From assembly GCF_018613675.1 (NCBI RefSeq), contig NZ_JAGGPQ010000004.1:62001-126000 (forward strand): a stretch of 64,000 bases of DNA. Direction: 5' to 3'. Position numbers and translations under genes: made by a program. Shown in pieces: positions 26,019-34,769 of the stretch; positions within the stretch are counted from its first letter, which is position 1, and every line of letters begins with the position of its first letter. Source of the stretch: Arthrobacter sp. ISL-85 (GTDB lineage: Bacteria; Actinomycetota; Actinomycetes; Actinomycetales; Micrococcaceae). Below the pieces are notes generated by a model, which saw only the letters and a list, made by a program, of their open reading frames with translations, ran no database searches and was not told where the DNA came from.

Positions 26019-27215
26019 GTGGCTGCCCAGAATGAGGTAGTGATCATCGGCGGGGGCAATGCCGGCATCTCCCTGGCGGCCCGCTTGCGGCGCTACGGCG
26101 TCAAGGACGTGGCCGTAATCGAGCCCCGGGACAACCACCTCTACCAGCCGCTGTTCTCGCATATTGCAGGCGGCCGGGCCCAGGCCCAGGAGGCCGTCCG
26201 CCCGCAGCAATCGGTTGTCCCCCAGGGCGTCACCTGGATCCGGGACGCCGCCGCCGGCGTCGACGCGATCGCCAATACGATCACCCTGGAATCGGGGGCT
26301 TCGGTGGCTTACGGCCAGCTGGTCGTGTGCCCGGGGCTGCAGTATGACTGGGACGCAGTGCCCGGACTCGCCGAGGCCGTGCATTCGCCGCACGGAGCAT
26401 CCCATTACGAATTCGACCTCGCTCCCAAAGCCTGGACCCTGCTCAGTGCCATGACCTCCGGGACCGCCGTTTTCACCATGCCGGCGGGGCCCATCAAGTG
26501 CGGCGGGGCAGCCCAAAAACCCATGTACCTTGCCTGCGACTACTGGCGGGAACAGGGAGTCCTGGACAAGATCCGGGTGGTGATGGTCCAGCCCTACCCC
26601 ACCGTGTTCGGGGTGCCGGAGGTGGACCGGGAGCTGGACCGCAAGATCGCCGAGTACGGGATCGAACTGCGGACCAACAGCGAACTGGTGGCGGTAAGCC
26701 CGGCCGGCCGCAGGGCCACCATCCGGAACCACGCCGCGCACACCACGGAGGACCTGACCTACGACGTCCTCAATGCGGTCCCGCCGCAGTCGGCGCCGGA
26801 CTGGCTCAAGGCCACGGACCTGCCCGCCGCCGGTGATGCGGGCGGCTTCGTGGAGGTGGACCGGCAGACGCTGCGGCATCTCCGGTACCCCAATGTGTGG
26901 TCCCTGGGCGACGCCGCAGGTACCACCAATTCCAAGTCCGGCGGGGCGCTGCGCAAGCAGACCAAGGTGGTGGCCAAGAACCTGGTGGCAGCCCGGAAAG
27001 GCAAGCCGCTGCGCGCCAAGTACAACGGCTACTCGGTGTGCCCGTTCACTGTGTCACGGGACACCGTGGTGTTCGCCGAGTTCGACGACAGGTACCGGTC
27101 CATGCCCACCATCCCACGGGTGCCCACCTGGAATGAAAGCAAGCTGTCCTGGGTGGTGGACCGGGACCTGTTCCCCAAGATCTACTGGAACCTGATCCTC
27201 AAGGGCCGGGCGTAA
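26019..27215 (+). CDS. Sulfide:quinone oxidoreductase-like FAD flavoprotein
   Basis: 398 aa, GTG start 4 bp after the DUF2945 gene. FAD-binding GGGNAG at the N-terminus and a second nucleotide segment LGDAAGTTNSKSGGA near 310. Cysteines C161 (PIKCGGAAQKPMYLA) and C341 (GYSVCPFT) match the redox pair of SQR enzymes, which oxidise sulfide and reduce quinone at the membrane face. The HLYQPLFSHIAGG motif is also typical. Could detoxify sulfide or persulfide in this aerobe. Substrate not proven. Confidence 0.85.
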   Translation: MAAQNEVVIIGGGNAGISLAARLRRYGVKDVAVIEPRDNHLYQPLFSHIAGGRAQAQEAVRPQQSVVPQGVTWIRDAAAGVDAIANTITLESGASVAYGQLVVCPGLQYDWDAVPGLAEAVHSPHGASHYEFDLAPKAWTLLSAMTSGTAVFTMPAGPIKCGGAAQKPMYLACDYWREQGVLDKIRVVMVQPYPTVFGVPEVDRELDRKIAEYGIELRTNSELVAVSPAGRRATIRNHAAHTTEDLTYDVLNAVPPQSAPDWLKATDLPAAGDAGGFVEVDRQTLRHLRYPNVWSLGDAAGTTNSKSGGALRKQTKVVAKNLVAARKGKPLRAKYNGYSVCPFTVSRDTVVFAEFDDRYRSMPTIPRVPTWNESKLSWVVDRDLFPKIYWNLILKGRA

Positions 27216-27217
27216 GG

Positions 27218-27778
27218 CTAACCGCCGGAACCGATGCGCCACTCGTCGGCAAGGATGGCGTAGATGAGCTCGCTGGCCCACTGGCCCTTGTAGAACCACT
27301 TGTCGATGTGCCGCGCCTCCAGCCGCATGCCCAGGCGGCTGCAGAGCGAAGCGGAGGCATTGTTGAGCTCGTCCAGCCGGGCTTCGATCCGGTGCAGGCC
27401 CAGCTCCCCGAAACCCAGCCGCAGCATGGCGTTGGCCGCCTCCGTGCCATAGCCCTTGCCGCGGGCGGCCGGCGCCAGCGTCCATCCCACTTCGGCCTGT
27501 CCGCGGCCCGGCAACCATTTGAGCACCACCTCACCCAGGAGGCCCGGCTCGTCAGCTGCCTCGATGGCGAGGGCCACCCAGTCCCCCTCCTTCTCGAAGA
27601 CAAAGTTGGCGTACCGCCCCACGCGCTCCATCGATTGGGTATAGGTCTTGGCAGGACCGGGCAGGAACCGCGCAGTCTCCGGCAACGAGTGGTAGGCGTG
27701 GAAGGCGTCCAGGTCGCCGCCGTCGAACCGGCGCAGGACCAGGCGTTCCGTCCGGATGGGCAGGGAGATCGCAGGCAT
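27218..27778 (-). CDS. GNAT N-acetyltransferase (RimJ/RimL type)
   Basis: 186 aa. Opens with TERLVLRRFDGGDLDAFHAY, the usual RimJ/RimL start. Acetyl-CoA binding region VGWTLAPAARGKGYGTEAANAMLRLGF has the R/Q-G-x-G-x-G/A motif (ARGKGYGTEA). Substrate unknown. It lies 6 bp downstream of ackA on the same strand, so it probably shares the ackA transcript and might act on proteins or metabolites made when acetyl phosphate is high. Confidence 0.85.
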   Translation of the reverse strand: MPAISLPIRTERLVLRRFDGGDLDAFHAYHSLPETARFLPGPAKTYTQSMERVGRYANFVFEKEGDWVALAIEAADEPGLLGEVVLKWLPGRGQAEVGWTLAPAARGKGYGTEAANAMLRLGFGELGLHRIEARLDELNNASASLCSRLGMRLEARHIDKWFYKGQWASELIYAILADEWRIGSGG

Positions 27779-27784
27779 GCGGAC

Positions 27785-28945
27785 TTACCGGATGGAGGAG
27801 ACGACGGCGGCAGTCGCCTCCGCGATGGCGCGTTCCTCGTCCGTGGGAACCACCAGGACAGGGATGGCGGACTGCGGCGTGGAAATGACGCGTGGCTCCT
27901 TTGACCGCCCGGCGTTCAGGCCGGCGTCGAGTTCGATCCCCAGCGCCCCCAGCCGGTCCGCCACCTGCGCACGGAACTGCTGCGAGTTCTCGCCGATGCC
28001 GGCGGTGAATACCAGCGCCTTGGCCCCGCCGACGGCCACGTGGTATCCGCCGATGTACTTGGCCAGCCGGTAGGACGCCACGGCGAGCGCCATGGTGGCC
28101 TTATCGTTGCCAGACTCTGAGGCCTCCACTACCGAGCGCATGTCATTGTTGCCGGCCAGGCCCTTCAGCCCCGATTCCCGGTTCAGCATGGTGTCGATGT
28201 CCTCCGGTGTCCATCCAGCACGGCCAAGGAATACCAGGATGGAGGGGTCCAGGTCGCCCGACCGGGTGCCCATCACCAGGCCCTCGAGCGGGGTGAAGCC
28301 CATGGAGGTGTCCACGGAGCGGCCGCCGCGGATGGCGGTCACGGACGCGCCGTTGCCCAGGTGGGCGATCACGCCGTCGAACTCCTCGACGGGGAGGTCC
28401 AGCAGCGCCGCCGACCGGCGCGCGACGTACTCGTTGGAGGTGCCGTGGAAGCCGTAGCGGCGGATGCCGTGGTTGGTGTAGAGCTCGTCCGGCACGGCGT
28501 AGCGCCAGGCGTGCTCGGGCAGGGTGCGGTGGAAGGCGGTGTCGAACACGGCCACCTGCGGCATCTTGGGCCACTTCCTGGTGATGGCCCGGATGCCCAG
28601 GACGTTGGCGGGGTTGTGCAGCGGCGCCAGCGGGTTGAGGCGTTCGATGGCACGGGTGATTTCGTTGTCTATCAGCACGGGCTCGGCGAACCGCTCGCCG
28701 CCGTGGACTACCCGGTGGCCCACGGCGCCCAGTTCCTGGTCCCCCAGTTCCTCGTGGATGGCCGCATCCACTTGCTCCAGCGCCTCCGCGTGGTCCCGCG
28801 GGCCCACCGGCTCGCCGTCCCCGCCGCCGCCGTTACCCATGCCGATCTTCTCGATGAGCCCCTCGGTGAGCACCGTCCCGGCGGCCACGTCCCGGACCTG
28901 GTACTTCAGCGACGACGAACCGGAGTTGATGACGAGCACGAGCAT
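27785..28945 (-). CDS. ackA: Acetate kinase
   Basis: Interconverts acetyl phosphate plus ADP with acetate plus ATP; works with Pta. 386 aa. Signature LVLVINSGSSSLKYQV at the start, FDTAFHRTLPEHAWRYAVP in the middle, HLGNGASVTAIRGGRSVDTSMGFTPLEG in the phosphate-binding region. Pta lies upstream on the same strand but about 750 bp away, with a small opposite-strand gene and hairpins between, so ackA has its own promoter. Confidence 0.96.
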   Translation of the reverse strand: MLVLVINSGSSSLKYQVRDVAAGTVLTEGLIEKIGMGNGGGGDGEPVGPRDHAEALEQVDAAIHEELGDQELGAVGHRVVHGGERFAEPVLIDNEITRAIERLNPLAPLHNPANVLGIRAITRKWPKMPQVAVFDTAFHRTLPEHAWRYAVPDELYTNHGIRRYGFHGTSNEYVARRSAALLDLPVEEFDGVIAHLGNGASVTAIRGGRSVDTSMGFTPLEGLVMGTRSGDLDPSILVFLGRAGWTPEDIDTMLNRESGLKGLAGNNDMRSVVEASESGNDKATMALAVASYRLAKYIGGYHVAVGGAKALVFTAGIGENSQQFRAQVADRLGALGIELDAGLNAGRSKEPRVISTPQSAIPVLVVPTDEERAIAEATAAVVSSIR

Positions 28946-29120
28946 GCGGGGCCTCCTCAGTCTGGCGTCTGCAGTTCAACCCCCACTATAGGTTGCAGGG
29001 CCAACGGCCGGTCGGCAGCTCCGGAGGACAGCGCCGGGTTGGCGCACTTTTGGTCCTGACCTGCGGCGCTGATAACGCTTTCGCCACAGCCGCCCGGGAG
29101 ATTTGTCAAAAAGATCATCA

Positions 29121-29207
29121 GTATGCTTACTATAGGTGCAGTCGATCGGAAACGGCTGCGAACGGAAAATCGAAAAGGTGCGCTCAGCGAACGGGGCGCA
29201 CCTTTTT
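29121..29207 (+). ncRNA. Candidate small RNA with two hairpins
   Basis: TTGTCA (29103-29108) and TACTAT (29128-29133) could be -35 and -10 boxes with a loose 19-bp spacing. After them come a 7-bp stem (29138-29144 with 29153-29159) and an orphan terminator hairpin at 29173-29207. No ORF fits between. The hairpin lies 120 bp before the next gene start, so it either ends a short RNA of about 70 nt or acts as an attenuator for that gene. The 381 bp between ackA and 29327 hold no other feature I can see. Confidence 0.4.
29173..29207 (+). terminator. Factor-independent terminator upstream of 29327 gene
   Basis: AAAAGGTGCGC (29173-29183) pairs with GCGCACCTTTT (29196-29206), followed by a further T. 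Strong 11-bp stem, 12-nt loop. It is not downstream of any recognised coding gene on the plus strand. Confidence 0.8.
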
Positions 29208-29326
29208 CGTGTCTTCATGTGCGGGCGGGCTCCTGACGCAGTCAAGCCGGCGGGTTCCTTGCGGAGAGGCGAAGCCTGTGCATAGAGTCGGCGGACAAGG
29301 CTGGACCACGCCGAGAGGACAATTCC

Positions 29327-29617
29327 ATGACGAACGAGCCCAATTCGATCGACGAGAACGACCCCACCAATACGGGATCCAGCAGCACCGCCCCGCTCAA
29401 CGCGCAGCCGGACTCCGGCAGCAAGAATGATCCCACCGGGGTGGAGGGCGCCAACCCGGCCCTGGACGACACCGGGCACCTTAAGGCTGGCGAGACCGGG
29501 GAAGCGCCCCAGGCTCCCGAGGACCGGGAAGGCCTGGACCTCACGCCGCAGGGCCTCTCCGACGAGCCTGCCAAACAGGAGGACCCGGAGAGCCTGGCCA
29601 AGCCGGACAACAGCTGA
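29327..29617 (+). CDS. Small acidic disordered hypothetical protein
   Basis: 96 aa, very rich in Asp, Glu, Pro, Gly, Ser and Asn with almost no hydrophobic core (MTNEPNSIDENDPTNTG, PEDREGLDLTPQGL, KQEDPESLAKPDNS). A GAGAGGAC ribosome site precedes the ATG. Probably intrinsically disordered, no known domain; proteins of this look are common in Arthrobacter and often stress related. It lies between ackA and pta on the opposite strand and converges on pta through a strong hairpin. Confidence 0.65.
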   Translation: MTNEPNSIDENDPTNTGSSSTAPLNAQPDSGSKNDPTGVEGANPALDDTGHLKAGETGEAPQAPEDREGLDLTPQGLSDEPAKQEDPESLAKPDNS

Positions 29618-29643
29618 CCGTTCCCCCGGGAAAAGCACAACCG

Positions 29644-29691
29644 ACAAAGTACGACGCCGGCACTCACCCGAGTGCCGGCGTCGTACTTTGT
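29644..29691. terminator. Bidirectional terminator between 29327 gene and pta
   Basis: Perfect 21-bp inverted repeat: arms 29644-29664 and 29671-29691 around a 6-nt loop, ends rich in A on the left and T on the right. It lies between two convergent genes and suits termination from both sides. Confidence 0.85.
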
Positions 29692-29701
29692 AAATGGTCT
29701 C

Positions 29702-31828
29702 CTAGGAGGCGGGTGCCTCCGCGGGGGCGTGTGCGGCGACCTGGGCCTGCGCTGGATTTTGCGCTTGCGCCTGGATGGCCGTGATGGCCACCGTGTTCAC
29801 GATGTCCTCCACGGTGCAGCCGCGGGAAAGGTCATTCACGGGCTTCCGCAGCCCCTGCAGGACGGGCCCCACGGCCACGGCACCGGAGCTCTGCTGCACG
29901 GCCTTGTAGGTGTTGTTGCCGGTGTTCAGGTCCGGGAAGATGAACACGGTGGCCTGCCCCGCGACGGTGGAGCCGGGCATCTTGGACGCGGCGATCGAGG
30001 CATCCACGGCGGCGTCGTACTGGATGGGGCCCTCCACGGCGAGGTCCGGGCGGCGCTGGCGCACCAGTTCGGTGGCCTGCCGCACCTCGTCCACCGCTTC
30101 CCCTGCGCCGGAGCCGCCGCTGGAGTAGGAGAGCATGGCCACCCGCGGTTCCACGCCGAACTGTGCAGCGGTCTCGGCCGAGGCCAGCGCGATGTCCGCC
30201 AGCTGCTCAACGTTGGGGTCCGGGTTGACGGCGCAGTCGCCGTAGACCAGCACCCGGTCCGGCATCAGCATCAGGAACACCGAGGACACGATCTTCACAC
30301 CCTCACGGGTCTTCACGAACTCCAGGGCAGGCCGGATGGTGTGCGCGGTGGTGTGGGCGGCGCCGGACACCATCCCATCCACCACGCCCAGCTGGACCAT
30401 CATGGTGCCGAAGTAGCTTCCGTCCTGCATGATCTCCAGCGCCTTGGGCAGGTCCACGCCCTTGTGCGCCCGCAGTTCTGCGTACTTCTCGGCGAATTTG
30501 AGCCGCAGGTCCGAGGTGGCGGGATCGATGAGGTTGATGCCGGACAGGTCGACGCCGCTCGCCGCGGCCAGTTCCCGGACGGTTGATTCGGGGCCCAGCA
30601 GGGTCAGGTCGCAGACGTCCCGGCGGTGCAGGATCTCGGCCGCGCGCAGGATCCTGACGTCAGTTCCTTCCGGCAGGACCACGTGGCGCCGCTGCGCCCT
30701 GGCCCGCTCGACGAGGTCATGCAGGAACCGCAGCGGCGTCATCCTCTCCGCCCGCGGCAGGTGCAGACGCTCCACCAGTTCGGCCTCATCCACCCTCCGG
30801 GACCACAGCCCAAGGGCGGAAGCCACCTTGCGCCGGTGCCCCGACCAGATCTCGCTGCGCACCTCGGACACCCGGCGGGCCGTCTGGTACGTGTCTTCAT
30901 CGGCCGCGAACACCGGGAACGGCGCCTGGGCAAGGAGCGGGTAGATATTGGCGTCCGGCGCCAGGCCACCGGTGAGGATGAGCGCTGACGCCACGGGGAA
31001 CTCGGGCGAGAAGGATGATGCCAGGCAGGCCACCATCACGTCCGCCCGGTCCCCGGGCACGATCACCAGCGCGCCCTCGTCCAGCACGTTCAGGAAGTTG
31101 CCCACGTTCATCGCGGCCACCTTGATGTCCCTGACGTCACGTTCCATGTCCGGCGTCCCGGCGATCTGCCGTACGCCCAAGGCCGCTGCCACTTCCCCCG
31201 TGGTGGGGCGCGCGATCTCCTCCAGCTCAGGAAGGATGTACACCGGCCGTCCGGAAGCACCCGGCTTCAGGGCGGCCGCGATGGCGTCCAGGTCTCCGGC
31301 GCTTGCCCGGTTGACCATGATGGCCAGCAGCGCGCACCTTTCAGCGGCGAGCTCTTTGCGGGCCACTTCGACGGCGGCAGCGGTCTCGGTAACCGTCCGG
31401 CCCTTGGCACCCACCACAGCCACCACGGGTGTGGCCAGGTTGTTGGCCAGCCTGGCGTTGAGGTCGAATTCGACGGCGGAGTCCTGGCCCACCAGGTCCG
31501 TTCCCTCGACGATCACCACGTCGCAGTGGCGCGCGATGTCCGCGAAGATCTCCACGCACCGGGCGTCGATTTCCGCGCGGTTGCCTTCCGCGAGCAGCGT
31601 GCGGACTTCATCGTGGGTCAGGCCGCCGCGGCACCTCTCGTCCTCCAACGCGAACCGGGACTTCATGAGGGCCACCATGGGGTCATTGGCCGCCGAGGGC
31701 CCGTGGACCACCGGCTTGAAGAAGCCAATCCTGTCCGCGTGCCGGTGCAGGGTGTCCGCCAGGCCCAGGGCGATCAGGGATTTGCCCGATCCGGGAGTTG
31801 TTGCGCTGACGTAAATGCCTTTGGCCAT
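29702..31828 (-). CDS. pta: Phosphate acetyltransferase, long form
   Basis: Converts acetyl-CoA plus phosphate to acetyl phosphate. Start set at MAKGIYVSATTPGSGKSLIALG (31828), giving 708 aa, the usual size of the long class; the frame upstream is not conserved. Residues 1-200 form a BioD-like P-loop domain (TTPGSGKS), about 210-330 a DRTGG regulatory domain, and about 380-700 the catalytic PTA domain (VVLPEGTDVRILRAA, YSSGGSGAGEAVDEVR). Works with ackA downstream. It ends in an Ala/Gln-rich tail. Confidence 0.95.
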   Translation of the reverse strand: MAKGIYVSATTPGSGKSLIALGLADTLHRHADRIGFFKPVVHGPSAANDPMVALMKSRFALEDERCRGGLTHDEVRTLLAEGNRAEIDARCVEIFADIARHCDVVIVEGTDLVGQDSAVEFDLNARLANNLATPVVAVVGAKGRTVTETAAAVEVARKELAAERCALLAIMVNRASAGDLDAIAAALKPGASGRPVYILPELEEIARPTTGEVAAALGVRQIAGTPDMERDVRDIKVAAMNVGNFLNVLDEGALVIVPGDRADVMVACLASSFSPEFPVASALILTGGLAPDANIYPLLAQAPFPVFAADEDTYQTARRVSEVRSEIWSGHRRKVASALGLWSRRVDEAELVERLHLPRAERMTPLRFLHDLVERARAQRRHVVLPEGTDVRILRAAEILHRRDVCDLTLLGPESTVRELAAASGVDLSGINLIDPATSDLRLKFAEKYAELRAHKGVDLPKALEIMQDGSYFGTMMVQLGVVDGMVSGAAHTTAHTIRPALEFVKTREGVKIVSSVFLMLMPDRVLVYGDCAVNPDPNVEQLADIALASAETAAQFGVEPRVAMLSYSSGGSGAGEAVDEVRQATELVRQRRPDLAVEGPIQYDAAVDASIAASKMPGSTVAGQATVFIFPDLNTGNNTYKAVQQSSGAVAVGPVLQGLRKPVNDLSRGCTVEDIVNTVAITAIQAQAQNPAQAQVAAHAPAEAPAS

Positions 31829-31906
31829 GGTCCGCCCTTTGCTGTCCTTGCTGGTGCCGGTACCCCCATCCTTGCACTTCAGGCAGCGCGCGGGACTCCT
31901 CACCTG

Positions 31907-31968
31907 CATCGGCTGCTGCGTAACTGCCGTTTTGAGTGCCCAAAAGGACAGTTACTCAGCAATCGATG
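31907..31968. repeat. 62-nt palindromic dispersed repeat, copy 1
   Basis: Reads CATCGGCTGCTGCG at the left and CTCAGCAATCGATG at the right, with ACTGCCGTTTT and AAAAGGACAGT inside. The halves are imperfect inverted complements. A copy of the same length lies at 48781-48842. It sits between divergent pta and paaI. Confidence 0.75.
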
Positions 31969-32062
31969 AAGGCTGAGGCGGGCTGACCGCGGGAGGGATG
32001 TGCCGCCGTCGTGCGTTCCTCCCCAAACCCACTTCCCCTTGACACCGGACCCCCTCATGGGA

Positions 32063-32084
32063 TTACCTAATGAACATTCGGTAA
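32063..32084 (+). promoter_or_regulatory. PaaR-like operator before paaI-paaK
   Basis: A 22-bp site starting TTACC and ending CGGTAA, imperfectly palindromic. It lies 23 bp before the paaI ATG; the GGAGG ribosome site follows it. Same alignment as sites at 34006, 37931 and 47649. Confidence 0.65.
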
Positions 32085-32106
32085 ATAAAGCTGGAGGCAA
32101 TGACGC

Positions 32107-32583
32107 ATGGCTGAAACTACAATTTCCGGGGCCACCCACCCGATCCTGGAAAACGACTACGCCTCCGAATGGATGGGAATCACGGTCCTCGCCCTCAGCG
32201 ACGGCCATGCCACCATCCGGATGACGCTCCGGCAGGAAATGCTGAACGGCTTCGGCATGGCCCACGGCGGAATGATCTTCGCCTTCGGCGACACCGCCTT
32301 CGCCCTGGCGTGCAACCCCATCCACCCTGCACCCGGCGAGGAAAGCACCATCACCGTCGCCTCCGGCGTCGACATCAACTTCCTCAAGCCCGCATTCCGG
32401 GGCCAGGTGCTCACCGCCGTGGCAGACCGCCGCTCCAGCGCAGGCCGCAGCGGACTCTACGACATCCAGATCTTCGCCGCCGACGCCGGTGCGCCGGCTC
32501 CCGAAAGCCAGCCCAGCTCCAGCACTCCGGGCGAACTCATCGCCGAGTTCCGCGGACGCAGCCGCACCATCCCCAAGAAGTAG
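32107..32583 (+). CDS. paaI: Hydroxyphenylacetyl-CoA thioesterase PaaI
   Basis: Hotdog-fold thioesterase that rescues CoA from dead-end hydroxyphenylacetyl-CoA. 158 aa. NGFGMAHGGMIFAFGDTAFALACNP is the PaaI catalytic helix, with Asp and Gly residues that activate water; VASGVDINFLKPAFRGQVLTAVADRR is the strand region. GGAGG ribosome site before the ATG. paaK starts 8 bp after it. The operator-like repeat upstream links it to the other paa genes in this window. Confidence 0.92.
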   Translation: MAETTISGATHPILENDYASEWMGITVLALSDGHATIRMTLRQEMLNGFGMAHGGMIFAFGDTAFALACNPIHPAPGEESTITVASGVDINFLKPAFRGQVLTAVADRRSSAGRSGLYDIQIFAADAGAPAPESQPSSSTPGELIAEFRGRSRTIPKK

Positions 32584-32591
32584 GAAAAATA

Positions 32592-33974
32592 ATGACCCTG
32601 CACGCCCCCGAAACCCCCGCCGCTGCCGTTTCAACCCCGGCGGACGCCCCAGCCGCCGGCACCGACGCCGCCCTGGACCGCGAGGAAACCATCTCCCGCG
32701 ACGAGCTCGAAGCGCTCCAGCTCAGCCGGTTGCAGCACACCGTGGCCTACGCCTACGAGCGCGTGCCGCTGTACAAGCGCAAGTTCGACGACGCCGGCAT
32801 CCACCCCAACGATCTGCGCGAACTCAGTGACCTGGGCAACTTCCCCTTCACCACCAAGGACGACCTGCGCGAGGAATACCCGTTTGGCATGTTCGCCGTG
32901 CCGCAGAGCGAGGTGGCACGCATCCACGCGAGCTCCGGCACCACCGGCCGCCCCACCGTGGTGGGCTATACAAAGCAGGACCTGGCAGACTGGGCCAAGC
33001 TGGTGGCCCGCAGCTTCCGCGCCTCCGGCATCCGCCCCGGCATGAAGGTCCACAACGCCTACGGCTACGGCTTGTTCACCGGCGGCCTCGGCGCCCACGC
33101 AGGCGCCGAAGCGCTGGGCTGCACCGTCATCCCCATTTCCGGCGGCCAGACCGAACGCCAGATCCAGCTGATCCAGGACTTCAAGCCGGACGCCATCCTG
33201 GCCACCCCCACCTACCTGCTCACCATCGCCGACGCCATGGCGCACATGGGCATCGACCCCGCCTCCACGTCGCTGAAGTTCGCCGTACTGGGTGCCGAGC
33301 CATGGACGCAGGAGATGCGGCACGAGCTCGAAGTGACGATGAACATCAAGGCGTGCGACATCTACGGCCTGTCCGAGGTCATGGGCCCGGGCGTCGCCGG
33401 CGAAGCCGTGGAAACGCAGGACGGCAGCCACATCTGGGAGGACCACTTCCGCCCCGAAATCATCGACCCCTTCAATCCGGTGGCGGGCAAGGAGAACGTC
33501 CTGCGCGACGGTGAACACGGCGAACTCGTGTTCACCTCGCTCACCAAGGAGGCGCTGCCGATCATCCGCTACCGGACCAAGGACCTCACCCGCCTGCTGC
33601 CGGGCACCGCCCGCCCCGCGCACCGCCGGATGGGCCGCATCACGGGCCGCAGCGATGACATGATCATCCTGCGCGGCGTGAACCTCTTCCCGTCCCAGAT
33701 CGAGGAAATCGCCCTCCGCATCCCCGAGCTCAGCCCGCACTTCCAGCTCGAACTCACCCGGCCCGAGGGCCAGCGGATGGACCAACTGACCGTGCGCATC
33801 GAGCGGCGGGACGCGGTCACCATCGAGCAGAGCACGACGGCGGCACGCACCTTGAAGGAGCAGATCAAGATCCACGTGGGTTCTTCGTGCACCGTGAACG
33901 TGGTGGAGCCGGGCTCGCTTGAGCGGTCCAACGGCAAGCTGCGCCGCATTTACGACATGCGGCCGAAGGCGTAA
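32592..33974 (+). CDS. paaK: Phenylacetate-CoA ligase PaaK
   Basis: Activates phenylacetate to phenylacetyl-CoA with ATP, the first committed step of aerobic phenylacetate degradation. 460 aa from ATG at 32592. Adenylation motifs: ARIHASSGTTGRPTVVGYT (P-loop), YGLSEVMGPGVAGEA, and FTSLTKEALPIIRYRTKDL. The C-terminal GRSDDMIILRGVNLFPSQIEEI is the PaaK hinge. It has an extra Ala-rich N-terminal tail of about 35 residues. Second gene after paaI; a tetR gene follows after 61 bp. Confidence 0.95.
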   Translation: MTLHAPETPAAAVSTPADAPAAGTDAALDREETISRDELEALQLSRLQHTVAYAYERVPLYKRKFDDAGIHPNDLRELSDLGNFPFTTKDDLREEYPFGMFAVPQSEVARIHASSGTTGRPTVVGYTKQDLADWAKLVARSFRASGIRPGMKVHNAYGYGLFTGGLGAHAGAEALGCTVIPISGGQTERQIQLIQDFKPDAILATPTYLLTIADAMAHMGIDPASTSLKFAVLGAEPWTQEMRHELEVTMNIKACDIYGLSEVMGPGVAGEAVETQDGSHIWEDHFRPEIIDPFNPVAGKENVLRDGEHGELVFTSLTKEALPIIRYRTKDLTRLLPGTARPAHRRMGRITGRSDDMIILRGVNLFPSQIEEIALRIPELSPHFQLELTRPEGQRMDQLTVRIERRDAVTIEQSTTAARTLKEQIKIHVGSSCTVNVVEPGSLERSNGKLRRIYDMRPKA

Positions 33975-34005
33975 GTGTTTCGGTGGTGCTGCGCCGTCCC
34001 CGGAC

Positions 34006-34027
34006 TTACCGACCGTTCGTGAGAAAC
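34006..34027 (+). promoter_or_regulatory. PaaR-like operator before the tetR gene
   Basis: Starts TTACCGACCGTTCG; its first 15 bases equal those of the site at 47649. The right half is degenerate. It ends 8 bp before the tetR ATG, so binding would give autoregulation. Confidence 0.6.
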
Positions 34028-34035
34028 TAGCGATT

Positions 34036-34674
34036 ATGCCCAGCACTACCGAAAGATCCAGTCCCGCCGGCGCAGCAGCCAACGGAACAGCAAAGCGCGG
34101 CCGCCCCGGCTACGACCAGCAGTCCGTGCTGCGCATCGCCGTCGACGTCTTCAACCGCCACGGCTACGACGCCACGTCCATGGGGATCCTGGCGGACAAC
34201 CTGGGCATCTCCAAGTCCGCCATCTACCACCACGTGCCCTCCAAGGGCGACCTGCTCAAGCTTGCCCTTGACCACGCGCTGGGCGGCCTGGAAGCCATCC
34301 TTGAGCAGCCCGAGGCCGCCTCCGGGGCCGCCGACTCCCGGCTGGAGTTCGTGCTCCGGCAAACGGTGGCGGTACTGGTGGACCGCCTGCCGTTCGTCAC
34401 CCTGCTGCTGCGGCTGCGGGGCAACACGGAAATTGAGCGGGACGCGTTGGAGCGCCGCCGGGCCTTCGACCACAGGGTAGCCGTGCTGATTTCGGCCGCC
34501 CGCGATGAAGGTTCGCTCCGCCAGGACATCGATCCCCGGACCGTCACCCGCCTCTTGTTCGGCATGATCAACTCGATCGTGGAGTGGTACAAGCCGGGCG
34601 GATCCCTCTCGCCGCAACGGCTGGCCGACGACGTCATCACCATGGCGTTCGACGGCCTGCACACGGACGCGTAG
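34036..34674 (+). CDS. TetR family regulator, probable PaaR
   Basis: 212 aa from ATG at 34036. The N-terminal HTH is clear: QSVLRIAVDVFNRHGYDATSMGILADNLGISKSAIYHHVPSKGDLLKLALD. The C-terminal ligand domain is helical with no obvious family signature beyond TetR_C type. Position straight after paaI-paaK and behind a copy of the operator found at paaI, paaZ and the thiolase operon makes it the likely phenylacetyl-CoA-responsive repressor (PaaR) of the regulon. Ligand is inferred. Confidence 0.88.
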   Translation: MPSTTERSSPAGAAANGTAKRGRPGYDQQSVLRIAVDVFNRHGYDATSMGILADNLGISKSAIYHHVPSKGDLLKLALDHALGGLEAILEQPEAASGAADSRLEFVLRQTVAVLVDRLPFVTLLLRLRGNTEIERDALERRRAFDHRVAVLISAARDEGSLRQDIDPRTVTRLLFGMINSIVEWYKPGGSLSPQRLADDVITMAFDGLHTDA

Positions 34675-34699
34675 GCCGCCTCCAGGACGGCGATAATAA

Positions 34700-34712
34700 G
34701 CGTGCTTGGTAT
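34700..34712 (+). promoter_or_regulatory. TGCTTGGTAT motif before small hypothetical gene
   Basis: AGCGTGCTTGGTA, resembling the TGCTTAC motif at 25750, 29121 and 48455. It lies about 58 bp before the ATG at 34770. A weak promoter candidate. Confidence 0.3.
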
Positions 34713-34769
34713 TTCTACGCTCCCCCGTTACGGTGGAAGAAAACCACCACCCGCTGGAAGGAAATGAAG

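Noticed and set aside
24600..26879. About 760-codon minus-strand open frame across oligopeptidase B, DUF2945 and SQR-like genes
   Set aside because: Antisense to three recognised genes, low-complexity composition and no motif. GC-rich third-codon bias explains it.
32631..34082. 483-codon minus-strand open frame opposite paaK and tetR
   Set aside because: Opposite two clear genes and composed of Gly, His, Ala and Val repeats, a GC-skew artefact.
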